Positions 46,915 through 57,899 of a DNA stretch of 64,000 nucleotides are shown piece after piece; the stretch's first letter is position 1, and each line of letters begins with the position of its first letter. The stretch covers positions 151,122-215,121 of the forward strand of contig JBAJFG010000255.1 of the NCBI GenBank assembly GCA_037903475.1, written 5' to 3'. Both the position numbers and the translations under genes were made by a program. Origin of the DNA: Ancylostoma caninum (lineage: Eukaryota > Nematoda > Chromadorea > Rhabditida > Ancylostomatidae). The notes below the pieces were generated by a model. That model did no database searches. It saw only the letters and a program-made list of their open reading frames with translations, and was not told the origin of the DNA.

Positions 46915-47139
46915 ATAACTGTGCAGCACGAACGCAGCCAGAACGCCGTAGTGGTTCGGTTAGAAACGCTAGCAGCAACCGCTCCCAGTTGCTGCCATCC
47001 TCCCCTCCATTTCTGCTCGATCTTTCATCCCTTCACCAGCAATGGAGGGGAGGATAGCAGCAACTGGGAACCGTTGCTGCGAGCGTTTCTAAGCGATCCA
47101 TTACTGCGTTGGGGCTGCGTTCTTGCTGCACAGTTGTCA
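46915..47139. mobile_element. Palindromic element, copy 1
   Basis: Ends TAACTGTGCAGCACGAACGC and its inverted counterpart; the centre carries GGAGGGGAGGATGGCAGCAA-like inverted arms. Total length about 225 bases, almost all able to pair. About 650 bases of minisatellite separate it from copy 2 at 47790. Confidence 0.8.
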
Positions 47140-47789
47140 GAGTACAAAGGAAGTGATCCGCCGAGTTGGGAAGGTCCAATGGAAGCCTCATTGCATGGGG
47201 ATTTCACTGCAGGGGTCTTCCAATTTGGCAAGGTCGAAGAGAACTCGCGTCTCACAACTGCTTTAAGGAGGGGATCCTTCGAGTTGAGAAAGCCGTTGGG
47301 AACCCGCCCTTTTATAATTACTTTAAAGAAGGGATCCTCCAAGTTGAGAAGGCTGCGGAGAATCCCCTTCGCATGGGGATTTTTATGGAGGGATCCTCCG
47401 AGTTGGAAAAGTCGAAGGGAACTCGCGTCTCACAATTGCTTCGAAAAGAGAATTCTTCGAGATGGGAAGGTGGGAGGAAACCCGCTTCTCATTACTGTTC
47501 CAAGTAGGGGATCGTACGAGTTGAGAAGGTCCAATGGAAGCAGCGTTGCACGGGGATTTCACCGGAGGGGTCTTCCGATTTCGCAAAGTCGAAGTGAACC
47601 CGCATCTCACAACTGCTTCAAGGAGGTGATCCTTCGAGTTGAGGAAGCCGTAGGGAACCCAGGTCGCATGGGGATTTTTATGGAGGGATCCTCCGAGTTG
47701 GAAAGGTCGAAGAGAACTCGCGTCTCACAACTGCTTCGAGGAGGGGATCCTTCGAGTTGGGAAGGTAGGAGGGAACCCGCCTCTTACTT

Positions 47790-48010
47790 TGATAACTGTG
47801 CAGCACGAACGCAGCCCGAACGCAGTAATAGTTCGGTTAGAAACGCTAGCAGGAACGGTTCCCAATTGCCATCCTCCCCTCCATTGCTGTTAGAGGGACG
47901 AAAGCTTGATCAGCAATGGTGGAGGGGATGGCAGCATGGGATCCGTATTGCTATTGTTTCTAACCGAACCATTACTGCGTTCGTTCTGCGTTCGTGCTGC
48001 ACAGTTATCA
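47790..48010. mobile_element. Palindromic element, copy 2
   Basis: Same family as 46915: the left end TGATAACTGTGCAGCACGAA is mirrored exactly at the right, ending ACAGTTATCA. It is followed by AGAGTATC, as copy 1 is by GAGTAC, so the flank may also be shared. It lies within the minisatellite. Confidence 0.8.
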
Positions 48011-50150
48011 GAGTATCACTACTAAAGGAAGGGATCCGCCGAATGGAAGCGCGTTGCATGCGGATTTCACCTGAGGGGTCTTCCGATTTCGAAGTGAACC
48101 CGCGTCACACAACTGCTTCAACGAGGGGATCCTCCGAGTCGAGAAGGCTGGAGAGAACCCCCGTTGCATCAGGATTTAACTGGAGGGGTCTTCCGAGTTG
48201 GGAAGGTCGGAGGGAACCCGCGTCTCATTACTGCTCCAAGTAAGAGATGGTCCGAGTTGAGAAGGTCCAATGGAAGCCGAGTTGCATGGGGATTTCACTG
48301 GAAGGTTATCTCGATTTGGGAAGGTCGACGTGAACCCGCGTCTCACAACTGCTTCAAAGAGGGGATCCTTTCGAGTTGAAAAAGCCGTAGGGAACCCTCC
48401 TCTTACAATTACTTCAAGGAAGGGATCCTCCGTGTCGGGAAGGCTGGAGAGAACCCCCGTCGCATCAGGATTTCACTGCAGGGGTCTTCCGAGTTGAGAA
48501 GGTGGGAAGGAACCTGCGTCTCAGAACTGCTTTAAGGAGGGGATCCTTCGAGTTGAGAAGGCCGTAGGGAACTGCCTCTTACAATTACTTCAAAGAAGGG
48601 ATCCTCCATCAGGGTTTCACTGGAGGGATCTTCGAGTTGGAAAGGTCGAAGAGAAGCCGGGTCTCACAACTGCTTCAAGGAGGGGATTCTTTGAATTGAG
48701 GAAACCGTAGGGAACCCGCCTCTTATAACTACTTCAAGGAAGATATCCTCCGTATTGGAAAGGCTGGAGAGAACCCGCGTCGCATAGCGACTTCATTGGA
48801 GGGATCTTCCGAGTTGGAAAGGTCGAAGAGAAGCCGCCCTTTATAACTACTTCAAGGAAGGGATCCTCCGTGTCGGGAAGGCTGGAGAGAACCCCCGTCG
48901 CATCAGGATTTCACTGCAGGGGTCTTCCGAGTTGAGAAGGTGGGAAGGAACCTGCGTCTCAGAACTGCTTTAAGGAGGGGATCCTTCGAGTTGAGAAGGT
49001 CGTAGGGAACCAGCATTGCTTGGGGTTTCGAGGAGGGGATCCTATGAGATGGGAAAGTCGTAGGGAACCAGCGTTGCATGGGGATTTCGAGGAGGGGATT
49101 CTATGAGATGGGAAGGTCGTAGGGAACCAGCGTTGCATGGGGATTTCGAGGAGGGGATTCTATGAGATGGGAAGGTCGTAGGGAACCAGCGTTGCATGGG
49201 GATTTCGAGGAAGGGATCCTTCGAGTTGAGAAGGCGGTAGGGAACCGCCTCTTATAACTACTTTAGGGAAGGGATCCTCCGAGTTGAGAAGGTCGTAGGG
49301 AACCAGCATTGCATGGGGTTTTGGATTAGGGGGTCCTCGGAATTGAGAGGGCCACAGAGACCTGTGTTGCTTGTAGTTTCGAGGAGGGGATCCTATGAGT
49401 TGGGGAGGTCGTAGGGAACCCGCGTTGCATGGGGATTTCGAGGATGGGATCATTCGAGATGAGGAGGTCGTAAGGAACCCACATCCCTCGGGGTTTTCGA
49501 GGAGGGGAACCTCCGAGTTCAGAAGGCCGTAGGGAACCCGCGTTGCATGGAGATTTCGAGGAGGTGTTCCTGTGGGTTGAGAAGGCCACAGGGACCTGTG
49601 TTGTTTGTAGTTTCGAGGAGGGGATCCCATGAGTTGGGAAGGTCGTAGGGAACCCGCGTTGCATGGGGATTTCGAGGAGTGGATCCTATGAGTTGAGAAG
49701 GTCGTAGGGAACCAGTTTTGCATAACTACTTCAGAGAAGGGGCCCTTCGAGTTGAGAAGGCCACGGGGACCTGTGTTGCCTGGGGTTTCGAGGAGGGGAT
49801 CCTTTGAGTTGAGGAGGACGTACGTAACCGGCGTTCCATAACTATTTCAAGGAGGGGATCCACGAGGTGAGAAGGCTGGAGGGGACCCGCGGCGCATGGG
49901 TTTTCCAGGAGGGGATCTTCCGAATTTAGGAACTCGGAGGGAACCCGCGTCCCTTGGGAGTAAAAGGAAAGATCTTTTAAGTTCAAGGGAACTCATATTG
50001 AATGAAAAGTTCAAGGATGGAGTCCCTTGAGTTAGGTAGGTCGACAGGACTCGTGGCTGTTGGAACACACACTCCGCATGAGGAACTCGGGGAGAGGCTG
50101 GTCTGAGTTGGGACGGCCGGGAGAACACGCGTCTCATAGGGTTTTCGAGG

Positions 50151-50440
50151 AGAAATAGTGACAGAAGCTTATGAATTTATTCACTAATGATTTATAATCT
50201 CTAATCCAAGAGCAGTAATCCCACTGGTTGCGGTATAGCCATGAGGGGTTCCAAGGTGATGTGAGTAAAGGCATACCTCAGTGCAGAGGTTCAATCCGGA
50301 TGCGAGGTGAAGATGTTCTTATTGCATCGCCTTCGATTGCTCAGAAAATTCCCCCAGAGAGGTCAGATGACACTTTACAACTTAATTAATTGTTGCACAA
50401 TCTGGCCAGTGACACTGTCATTTGAACTACTTATTTTAAC
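50151..50440. other. Spacer between minisatellite and foldback element
   Basis: Unique-looking AT-rich sequence with no recognised feature. Confidence 0.4.
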
Positions 50441-51880
50441 TTAAAGGCAATGTCTCAGCTCAGGTTCGATTTCGAGCATTGGGTATGAGGAGAACCTCGG
50501 GGATGTGCTGATTGCAAAGGTGTAGGAATCTCGACTCAAAAGTGCAAAAAACCTTCTTCTTTAACGGTTTCTTTTTGGAGCAAACTTCCAGCCGCCGCAT
50601 CGAAAGCTCGTCCACATGGCGACGCGCCGCTATCGATCGGCGCCACTCCATGCCACTCCACGCCGGCATGCGGCTCCTTGCATGCGACCTTTAGTGCATG
50701 CAGCTGTGTAACATCCTCGAATTCTCGTCGACTTGGTTCAAGCGTCCTACGTGCTAGTTCTCTCAACCATAACCTTGGCGCTTGCAAAGCATTGTACGGT
50801 ACTATTGTACTTCAGCGGCCCCACTATCGACCTAAAACTCAAAGTCATGAATTTCTACGAAAACATATACAGGGGTAATTCGATCACGAATATCACATTC
50901 ATTTCGCACAACAGTACCGATTTTATTGACTTTATCGATTTTTTGCAAGTTCAACTAATACAGAGAGCTCCAAGCGGACACAGTCAAGAATCAGGAACGC
51001 GGCGCGGCTCTCTTGGGCAGAGTCACGGGAGCTCAGCATAGTGTGCGCCTGCGTCTCTGCCTATGAGAGCCGCGCTGCGATCTCGACTCCTGTCTACGTA
51101 CGTTTGGAGTTTCCTATACCTCGAATCGCTCTGAAAAGTGCATCTAGAGGTTTTTGAATTGCGATTTAATTTCGATTCCGTTGATTTTCTTCAGATTCTT
51201 CCCTGTAGGGCGGTGTAGTTTCCGACTTTACTGAAGTTTTCCGCATTTGGTCGACATTTTCTTGCGAAGCCTTTATCATATCTGTCACTAGCACCTTCAA
51301 AAACCCCCGTATGCAAGTTTTCAGGGAGATACAAGAGGAGGTCAATGCCTGGGAAGAAATCGATAAAATCAATAAAGTCGATACTGCATATAAAAGTACC
51401 ATGAATGATAATGGACATGATGTTCGTGGTACACCTCGAATTAGCCCTGTATAAGTTCTCGTAGAAATTCATGACTTCGGGTTTTAGGTCGATAGTGGGG
51501 GCCGCTGAAGTACAATAGTACCGTACAATGTTCTGCAAGCGCCAAGGTTACGGTTGAGAATACTAGCACGGTAGGACGCTTGGACGAAGTCGACGAGAAT
51601 TCGAGGATGTTACACAGCTGCACGAATGGGAGGTCGAATGCAAGAAGCCGCATGCTGGCGTGGAGTGGCATAGAGTGGCGCCGATCGATAGCGGCGCCTG
51701 GCCGTGTGGACGAGCTTTCGATGCGGCGGCTGGAAGTTTGCTCCAAAAAGAAACCGTTAAAGAAGAGGGTTTTTTGCACTTTTGAATCGGGATACCTATA
51801 CCATTGTAATCAGCACATCCCCGAGATTCTTCTCATACCCAATGCTCGAAATCGAACCTGAGCTGAGACACTGCCTTTAA
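50441..51880. mobile_element. piggyBac-like foldback element with TTAA ends
   Basis: Both termini read TTAA then AGGCA(A/G)TGTCTCAGCTCAGG (right end inverted). Each arm is about 510 bases, the left running to about 50950 and the right from about 51355. TTAA at each end is the piggyBac target duplication. Mirrored ORFs in the arms encode similar short peptides but look non-functional. The centre includes a palindrome (about 51000-51075) like that at 14067. A diverged relative lies at 57169. Confidence 0.75.
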
Positions 51881-54646
51881 GTATAGTGAACTTCTTTTGC
51901 CACCGTTCAATTTTTGATTTTTAGCAGGAGAGGTGATCTTAGGATCTGAAGATTTTGCCCACATGATTTGGACGCATCGGGTAAAGTTTGTAGCCGGAGT
52001 GTGTAACCAAGGTGAAGCGAGTTGGAGCGAACATCTTCTAGAGAGAAAAATTCAGAGATTATTGATCACCTTCTGTAATTCGACTGTGGTTACATTAGCG
52101 TTTGGATTGATCAAACGGTGAACTTGCGACGTGTTGTGATAATATAACGGCCTATGAAGGCAACAAGACCATCAGGTCTACTCAAGAGACGTAACAACTT
52201 TATTTTTCCGTGGTTTTCATAACAGTGGAACGGTCTCGATGGTTAAGGCGTTTTCACAACATATGTTGGATTAAAAAAAGGCGTGGATAAACAGTTTACT
52301 GGAGTGGGATTTTGGTGTTTAACTGCTGCACCGACAGGACAGAGGCTATGATTAGACTGTGGATTTGGATTGGTATAGTGGTACTGGTGAACAACAAAAG
52401 TAGAATTTGCGGAATTAGCGCAATGAAGGCGAGCCTGGGATGGTATGTGAAACATGTAGAAGTAATCCATGTCAGTGCGGTTCGTACAGGAATTGAGTCA
52501 AGTGTTTACCTTTTTCAAGAGATGAGCTTTGTAAAAAACTTGTGCAGATCACTAGGGTTGCTAAGGCTAATGTACTCGAAGTGGGCTGGTGCACTGTTTT
52601 GAAAAGTTGAGAACTTTTTGATGATTTACTGGTACATATAACACGGACGACTTCCTCACAGAGTTCCGTAGTACTACTATGCATCTAATATCCTTCCTGG
52701 ATTAGGTTTCGAGATGTGCGGGATTTTCTGTTTTTCTGTTGTTTTTGATTTTCAGTTAAATTTTGATGCTCCCTTGATTGGCCCGAGGAAACTGAAAGTT
52801 TTGAAAAACTCGTGAAAGCTGATGTTATTATCGCGGTATGCTATTCGGGTGCGTCCGCTTCAAGTCGTAACATGTGCAATGAGTAAAGAAGACTGCACCA
52901 ATCTACTGCGCACGTTGAAGAAATTCTCATCGGCGTATTGACGAAACGTAGTGGAGGTGCGCACTGTCTAATAACGCTCATATCTGGAAGCAGTTGTTAC
53001 ACCCGAGCAGTGAAGGAAATTCTTTCTGGCAGAAGCTTGAGAGTAATGGAGGTCAATGACATAGTTGCTGAATCCGGAAGACCATTACTGAGTGGTTCTT
53101 TCTGACGTGGCAACCTACACGCATGAGGCGCAGGTCTCTCGAACAGCTTTGGCCACTTTTATTTCGTGATAAAATTGTTAGGAAGAATGTGTAAAGATAC
53201 TATTTTCTATCAAGTGAATGCTTTTTTTCTGATCTGTAATGATTGATTAGATTGATTTTCCCATGGAAAGAATGGAGAAGGAAAATGCATTGGAACTGTA
53301 TAAAATACTCTGCATAAAATTCACGGAAAGAAGGTCGAAAGCACAGCTTCAGGAAAGGCACGCGAACTCATTCTTGCACCCAGTAGTTTTGACATAAACC
53401 TCAAGTGGCTGCCAAATCCACACTTTCGAGCGTCCCGTAGGGGCGCTAGTTTTTTGATGAGAATTTCCATCTTGAATGTACAAAGAAAGTTGCCAGCGAG
53501 CATCTATACAGTTGACCCGCTTGCGCCTCGGAGAGGAGCGTGTGCCACTGCAGTGGTTAATTGTAGAGCTTCTTGAGCGTTTTACGTTCAATTTGGTGGT
53601 ATTCGACGCTTTGCTGCCCTAATTTCGTGTGAAAGAATAAAAAAAAAGCTCTTAAAAACTCCTAACTACAACGACGGCATCGCGTTTATGTGACGTCCAT
53701 GGTGAGATCGCAAACTCGTCAACTCCATCGACGCTCACTATAATGTGCACAACATTGTTTGGGTAACGTCTCATACAAGGACATAAAAAAACTACTCGCA
53801 AAACCCGTCCGCAAAACCATAACTGAAGCAATAATGTGAAAATCCTTCCACTTGTTTCGCTTTTTAAATTCCTGAGTGATTTTTGTCGAAAAAGGTTGAG
53901 ACTTCGCTTACAGGAGGAAAAGAATCAAAACTTCACTAGTAACATGATCTACGCTCTACTTGCCTTTTCCTGACAGCAGGCAGAAAAAAAACGTCTTCGA
54001 ATGTACGTAACACATCATCACTAACAATATGTATCAGACCAAAACAAAAATAAATGCGAACGACTTCTCGCTTCATGTCGTGACGATCGCCCACGCCATT
54101 GCAACTATAGTGTACTCTGAACACACTCCAAGAACTTTTCTGACGTATGCCACCGCGATAATCGGATGATCGTGGGGCGTACCGGTATGGATCCGACAAA
54201 TGTTGTATGCTCTTTTTCTGCCGGGACCTGTGGTGGTGACAGCATCTGCCATCCAGCAACAAACTTCGTCGCTAACCTCGCAATCATGCTACCGACACGA
54301 TAGCGCCAAAAGTTAGAGGTCCTATAACACCTACGAATGGCATCTACTACAAGTACCTAATTCGTTCTTCATGGTTGCTGCGTGTCAAATTTAGCGTGGC
54401 AATATACAATGTATAACGAAGAGGGGAAGAGAAATCCTGGTAGGTAGCAAACTGCGAAAGCCGCGCGGACAAACTGCGTCTCCACTCTCGCCTCATCGAG
54501 ACAACGCGAAAACTTTGTGACCTTTCGGACCAACACGCCAAATTTGATAAGCAGCAATCATAAACAACGCCTAATGTTATCCGGTTCGGTCGACGATCGT
54601 TAGTGATAAAGGAAAACACCAAAGTGAGGAGGTTCCCTAGTATTAC
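51881..54646. other. Mostly unrecognised sequence
   Basis: No exon chain found. Short ORFs on both strands at 52240-52690 lack splice partners and domains. A fragment near 53690-53752, ending CCATCGACGCTCACTATA, matches the outer end of the 2543-type MITEs. About 53395-53455 (CTCAAGTGGCTGCC...GGGGCGCTAG) matches 59760-59812 in the same order and is another small dispersed repeat. Confidence 0.45.
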
Positions 54647-54716
54647 CAAAGCTCGGAGAAATTGCCAAGAAACCAAGAATGCATAACAACGCAAAAACAG
54701 TAACACTTCTCATCAT
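54647..54716 (-). CDS. Possible signal-peptide exon of a secreted protein
   Basis: On the minus strand, ATG at 54716 opens a 23-codon segment, MMRSVTVFALLCILGFLAIS followed by PSF. This is a textbook secretory signal: basic n-region, leucine-rich core and small residues near the end. It stops at a GT donor (GTAATA) at 54646 with one base of the next codon. Possible downstream exons starting near 54462 or 54248 stay open in phase for 20-60 codons, but neither is convincing. An alternative without splicing gives a 119-codon ORF from the next frame. Confidence 0.35.
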
Positions 54717-54884
54717 GACATCCGGTTCATCCTACACGATGCACTTGATTTCCGAGATCATTATGACAATCACAACGAATAACAAACGTAATGCCATCAA
54801 CATTTAAAAAGAATCCGGAGATACAGCTACTTCTACAACACCAGACCATTCATATGAACACCCACTCCTCTTCCCCCTCCTCCC

Positions 54885-55200
54885 CCTACAACAACAACAA
54901 CAACAACAATGAATGAAGCGAAAAAAAGAAAAAGGGGAAGAATAACAAAGAGAACAACAACAAAAACGCAATGATAACAATATAAACTACAATAACAACA
55001 TAACAACAAACAATGAGAACATCAACAACAACAGGCAATGATAACAATTATAGCAGTAACAATTACAACAACAAAACTACAACAACTAAAACTACTACAA
55101 CAACGAGACAAACAAATAACAATAACAAAACAGCAACAATCAGAACAATTGACACAATAAACATAAAAAACAACAAAAATAGCAAATGGAAAACTACAGA
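54885..55200. repeat. CAA/AAC-rich simple repeat
   Basis: Nearly 320 bases dominated by ACA, AACAAC and ACTAC triplets, purest at 54891-54910 and 55013-55130. Open frames through it (Thr/Asn-rich on plus, Val/Cys-rich on minus) are compositional artefacts. Confidence 0.85.
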
Positions 55201-55282
55201 CGGGAGGAGGCTCCCGGCTGATTCCGCGCTCCAGCGCCACTGCCCGGGACGTCCGACGCCCAATGGCGCGGGCGCCAACCAC

Positions 55283-55999
55283 TAGGCGAAATATAATTGC
55301 GGTGACCGACTTCCATAAGCCCCGCCCATCAGCTAAGGAGCTCTGTGGTCGAGGTGTGGAGCGGCTGCTCGGCTGTCAGGAGCTGAGGGAGAGATATGGA
55401 CGCGTACTCTCCTCTCCATCTGGTGTACTGGGGCACATCGGGGCTTGCATCTTATTGCCCAACACCAACTCTTCCACTCTCCAACTATCAATGCAGTGCA
55501 GAGATGGACACCAGAACCCCATTACAACATCCATATCGACGTATTCAGTACGGTGGAATTAGGCATTTGAGATGTGAAGAACAAGACGGTGGTATTCACA
55601 CAATCAAACTATTAATTGGTCTAGATATTTTAAGGAACTAAGGATACCCAGAACGCTCGTTTCAGACTTATTCGGACGTATAATATAGGTACGATTTCAT
55701 TTATTTGGCGATGAAAGTAAACTTGATCAAACTACCCATGCAATTTCTCACAAGAAGCTTCTCCGAATAATTCTTTCAATCACCCATCCTAAAACCTTTA
55801 CTACATCCAAGTCCGTGTCCATCTCTGCTTAGGCACTTCAAACCCCATGCTATAGCATACCAGGTGGACAGAACAAATCCGGACCCCCTCTGCTGGTACT
55901 GGCAGCCGAGGAGTCGCGCCAGACGTCCTTGGTTCAGATCCCCATAGCTGACAGGCGGAGCATACGGTTGTCGCTCACCGCAATTATATTTCGCCTAAT
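55283..55999. mobile_element. 717-base inverted-repeat element
   Basis: The left end TAGGCGAAATATAATTGCGG continues with TGACCGAC; the right end is its inverted counterpart. A CCCAATGGCGCG block lies just outside both ends in the same orientation (55259 and 56009), which could be part of a target duplication or a larger unit. No coding sequence recognised. Confidence 0.55.
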
Positions 56000-56289
56000 G
56001 GGCTACACCCAATGGCGCGCTAGGCCACGATTTTTGAATGTGAATTTTTGCGTTGGTTATATATCGATTTTCCATTTGCTGGGTCACTCTAGACATTTTC
56101 ACAGATTATTTCTGTAATTTTTCACTTCCTGGGTCACTCTAGACAGAGTTCAATATGCCTTTCCCAGAATACATTGCTACTTCTCAGCATGAGCATGAGC
56201 ATAAGCACGCAAGTTCACAGTTAGGAAACACATGAGAAAGTTTAACTTTCGTTTTGAGGCTTTTTTACCACCGTAATTCGATTGGTTTC

Positions 56290-57165
56290 ATTGCAAGACT
56301 CCGATTCGAAAAAGTTTGATCGACTTCGCCGGAGAGCCAAAACAGCTGCAGTCAGAAGGTTAGCGGAATCAGACCAAGAGAGAACTAAACGTCATCAAGT
56401 AGATGCACAGAGAGTAAGAGCCTGAAGAAGTAGAGAAATTGATGAAAGCAAATTGATACGAGTCCGAAACGATGCGGAAAAAAGGAAACTAAGGCTTCTG
56501 CTGGAAAGAAGCCAAGGTGATGAAAATCACCCTGAATTCGTGGATGAAACTACTTCCATACCACAATCCAATAGTGAAGGAGCGCTGCTCATCGGAATCC
56601 GTCCCGTAGAAGAAACTTCTGTAGGTTTCAATCTCTTTTTTTATCACTACAATACTTTTTCTCTAGTGGATATTTGTAGGCTGACATATGGATGCTGCTG
56701 TTCCTGCTGAGGCTCTTTCGAACTTATCTCAATTCTACATCCGAATCCTAATGAGCCTCAGCACCCGCGAAGAAAAAGACTTCAGGATTTCCCAAGCATT
56801 TCCACAGCGCTATGCCAGGCGAGTACAAGTCCAACGGTTAAAACAAGTAAGAGAACGGCACAGATGCTGGATGAGGAGGTAGTGGGCGACAGACAGATGA
56901 GCTCGCAGCTCGAGAAGCCTCTGCTCCACGAACGAATAGATTTCAGGCTGTTTCAAGTGCAGCGATTGCGCCACTACAACCGAAAATGGCAAAACAAGTT
57001 AAAACAAGTTAGGAAAGGGGCACGGTCGCAAGGCAAAAATGTATCAGGCGACGAGCAGATGAGTTCACAGATTGCGAAGCGTTCTAGATCCATGAAAAAT
57101 AGATTCCAGACTGTTTCGAGTGCATCGACTGCACCACTGTCGGAGATACCAACTCTGGACCAGGG
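56290..57165 (+). pseudogene. Arg-rich remnant resembling the N-terminus of a Helitron-type protein
   Basis: Read from about 56307, the frame gives DSKKFDRLRRRAKTAAVRRL, then highly charged repeats (ESDQERTKRHQVDAQRVRA, stop, RSREIDESKLIRVRNDAEKR) and ends at a GTAGGT donor near 56621. Such RR.A-ESDQER-type repeats resemble the N-termini of Helitron-associated proteins in invertebrates; that is recollection, not a search result. A second segment (56700-57165) contains two diverged direct copies of about 150 bases (56838 and 57000), with GATGAGCTCGCAG and GATGAGTTCACAG. An internal stop argues against function. A second copy of the first segment lies at 57775. Confidence 0.4.
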
Positions 57166-57168
57166 CAC

Positions 57169-57639
57169 TTAAAGGCTGTGTCTCAGCTCATGGGCCGCAT
57201 TCGAGATTCCCATCTCAGCCAAACATACCCGTGTCGCTGAGCACGGAGATGTACTTTAGTTTTCGTGGAAACGACGAAAACCACATAAGTTACGGGTTTC
57301 TTTGGGAATTTCGAAATTCTCGTCCAGTGGACGAGAGGCTTCATTCCGCAGCAAGAGCTTGCTCAGGGTGCGGCATGATTTTTCAACACGAAAATGTTTG
57401 TTTGATAATAGCAGCTGCTCAGAAATTCATTTTATTGTGCAACCTCAGCTTCTCAGCTCCGCTTCTGCTAGCTTCCTAGCAAGGAAACTCGTCAGTTGCT
57501 GTATCTAATTTTGCCTTAAAAGTAGGGGTTTTTGAGGGTGTTCTCTGACATCGTACATATTATTGGAATCAGCGCCTCGAGCTGCACCTGAATCTGTGGA
57601 TATCTCGATACCCAACATGAGGTGAGACACTGCCTTCAA
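57169..57639. mobile_element. Diverged relative of the TTAA foldback element
   Basis: The left end TTAAAGGCTGTGTCTCAGCT and an inverted right end (GGTGAGACACTGCCTTCAA) match the termini of the 50441 element. The interior is shorter and different. The right TTAA is degraded. Confidence 0.6.
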
Positions 57640-57774
57640 GCGAGCAACTCAGCCTAGCGAGGCGGCAGAAGGCGACAAGCAGGTTAGTTTACAGTTTCTG
57701 AGCAGATCAGCAGGTCTGACTACCGTTTTCAGGCCTTCCTACCTGTGCAATTTGATATTGTTCAGGTGCAAGAA

Positions 57775-57870
57775 TCCGATTCAAATAAGTTGAATCGACT
57801 TAATCGACCAGAGAGGCGAAGCAGCTGCTGTCAGAGGGCTAGCGGAGTCAAACCAAACGAGAACTAGGGT
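57775..57870 (+). repeat. Second copy of the Arg-rich remnant start
   Basis: GATTCAAATAAGTTGAATCG..GGGCTAGCGGAGTCAAACCA matches 56307-56390 over about 85 bases with small indels and no open frame. It directly precedes the 60-base minisatellite. Confidence 0.6.
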
Positions 57871-57899
57871 GTCCGCTGTTTTCGAGAAAGCTTGTGCGC

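Larger units (their letters stand above)
45590..50150. repeat. Minisatellite, 59-base period, in three blocks
   Basis: A typical unit reads GGGAACC(C/A)GCGTTGCATG, GGGATTTCGAGGAGGGGATC, CT(C/A)(C/T)GAGTTG and GAAGG(T)CGTA. Exact unit spacing is 59 bases at 49063, 49122 and 49181, where three neighbours are nearly identical. Elsewhere the units are diverged and of two or three subtypes, one carrying CTTATAACTACTTCAAGGA instead of GCATGGGGATTTCGAGGA. The array runs at about 45590-46560, 47140-47789 and 48011-50150. Because 59 is not a multiple of three, long ORFs here (such as 440 codons from 46921) switch repeat frame each unit and are not credible genes. Confidence 0.9.

Noticed and set aside
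46921..48243. 440-codon plus-strand ORF
   Set aside because: It lies entirely within the 59-base minisatellite and two palindromic elements; the frame drifts by one base per unit and the protein has no consistent repeat or domain.
52243..52684. Overlapping ORFs on both strands, one with a hydrophobic stretch
   Set aside because: No acceptors or donors in phase, no similarity I recognise, and the hydrophobic run is short.
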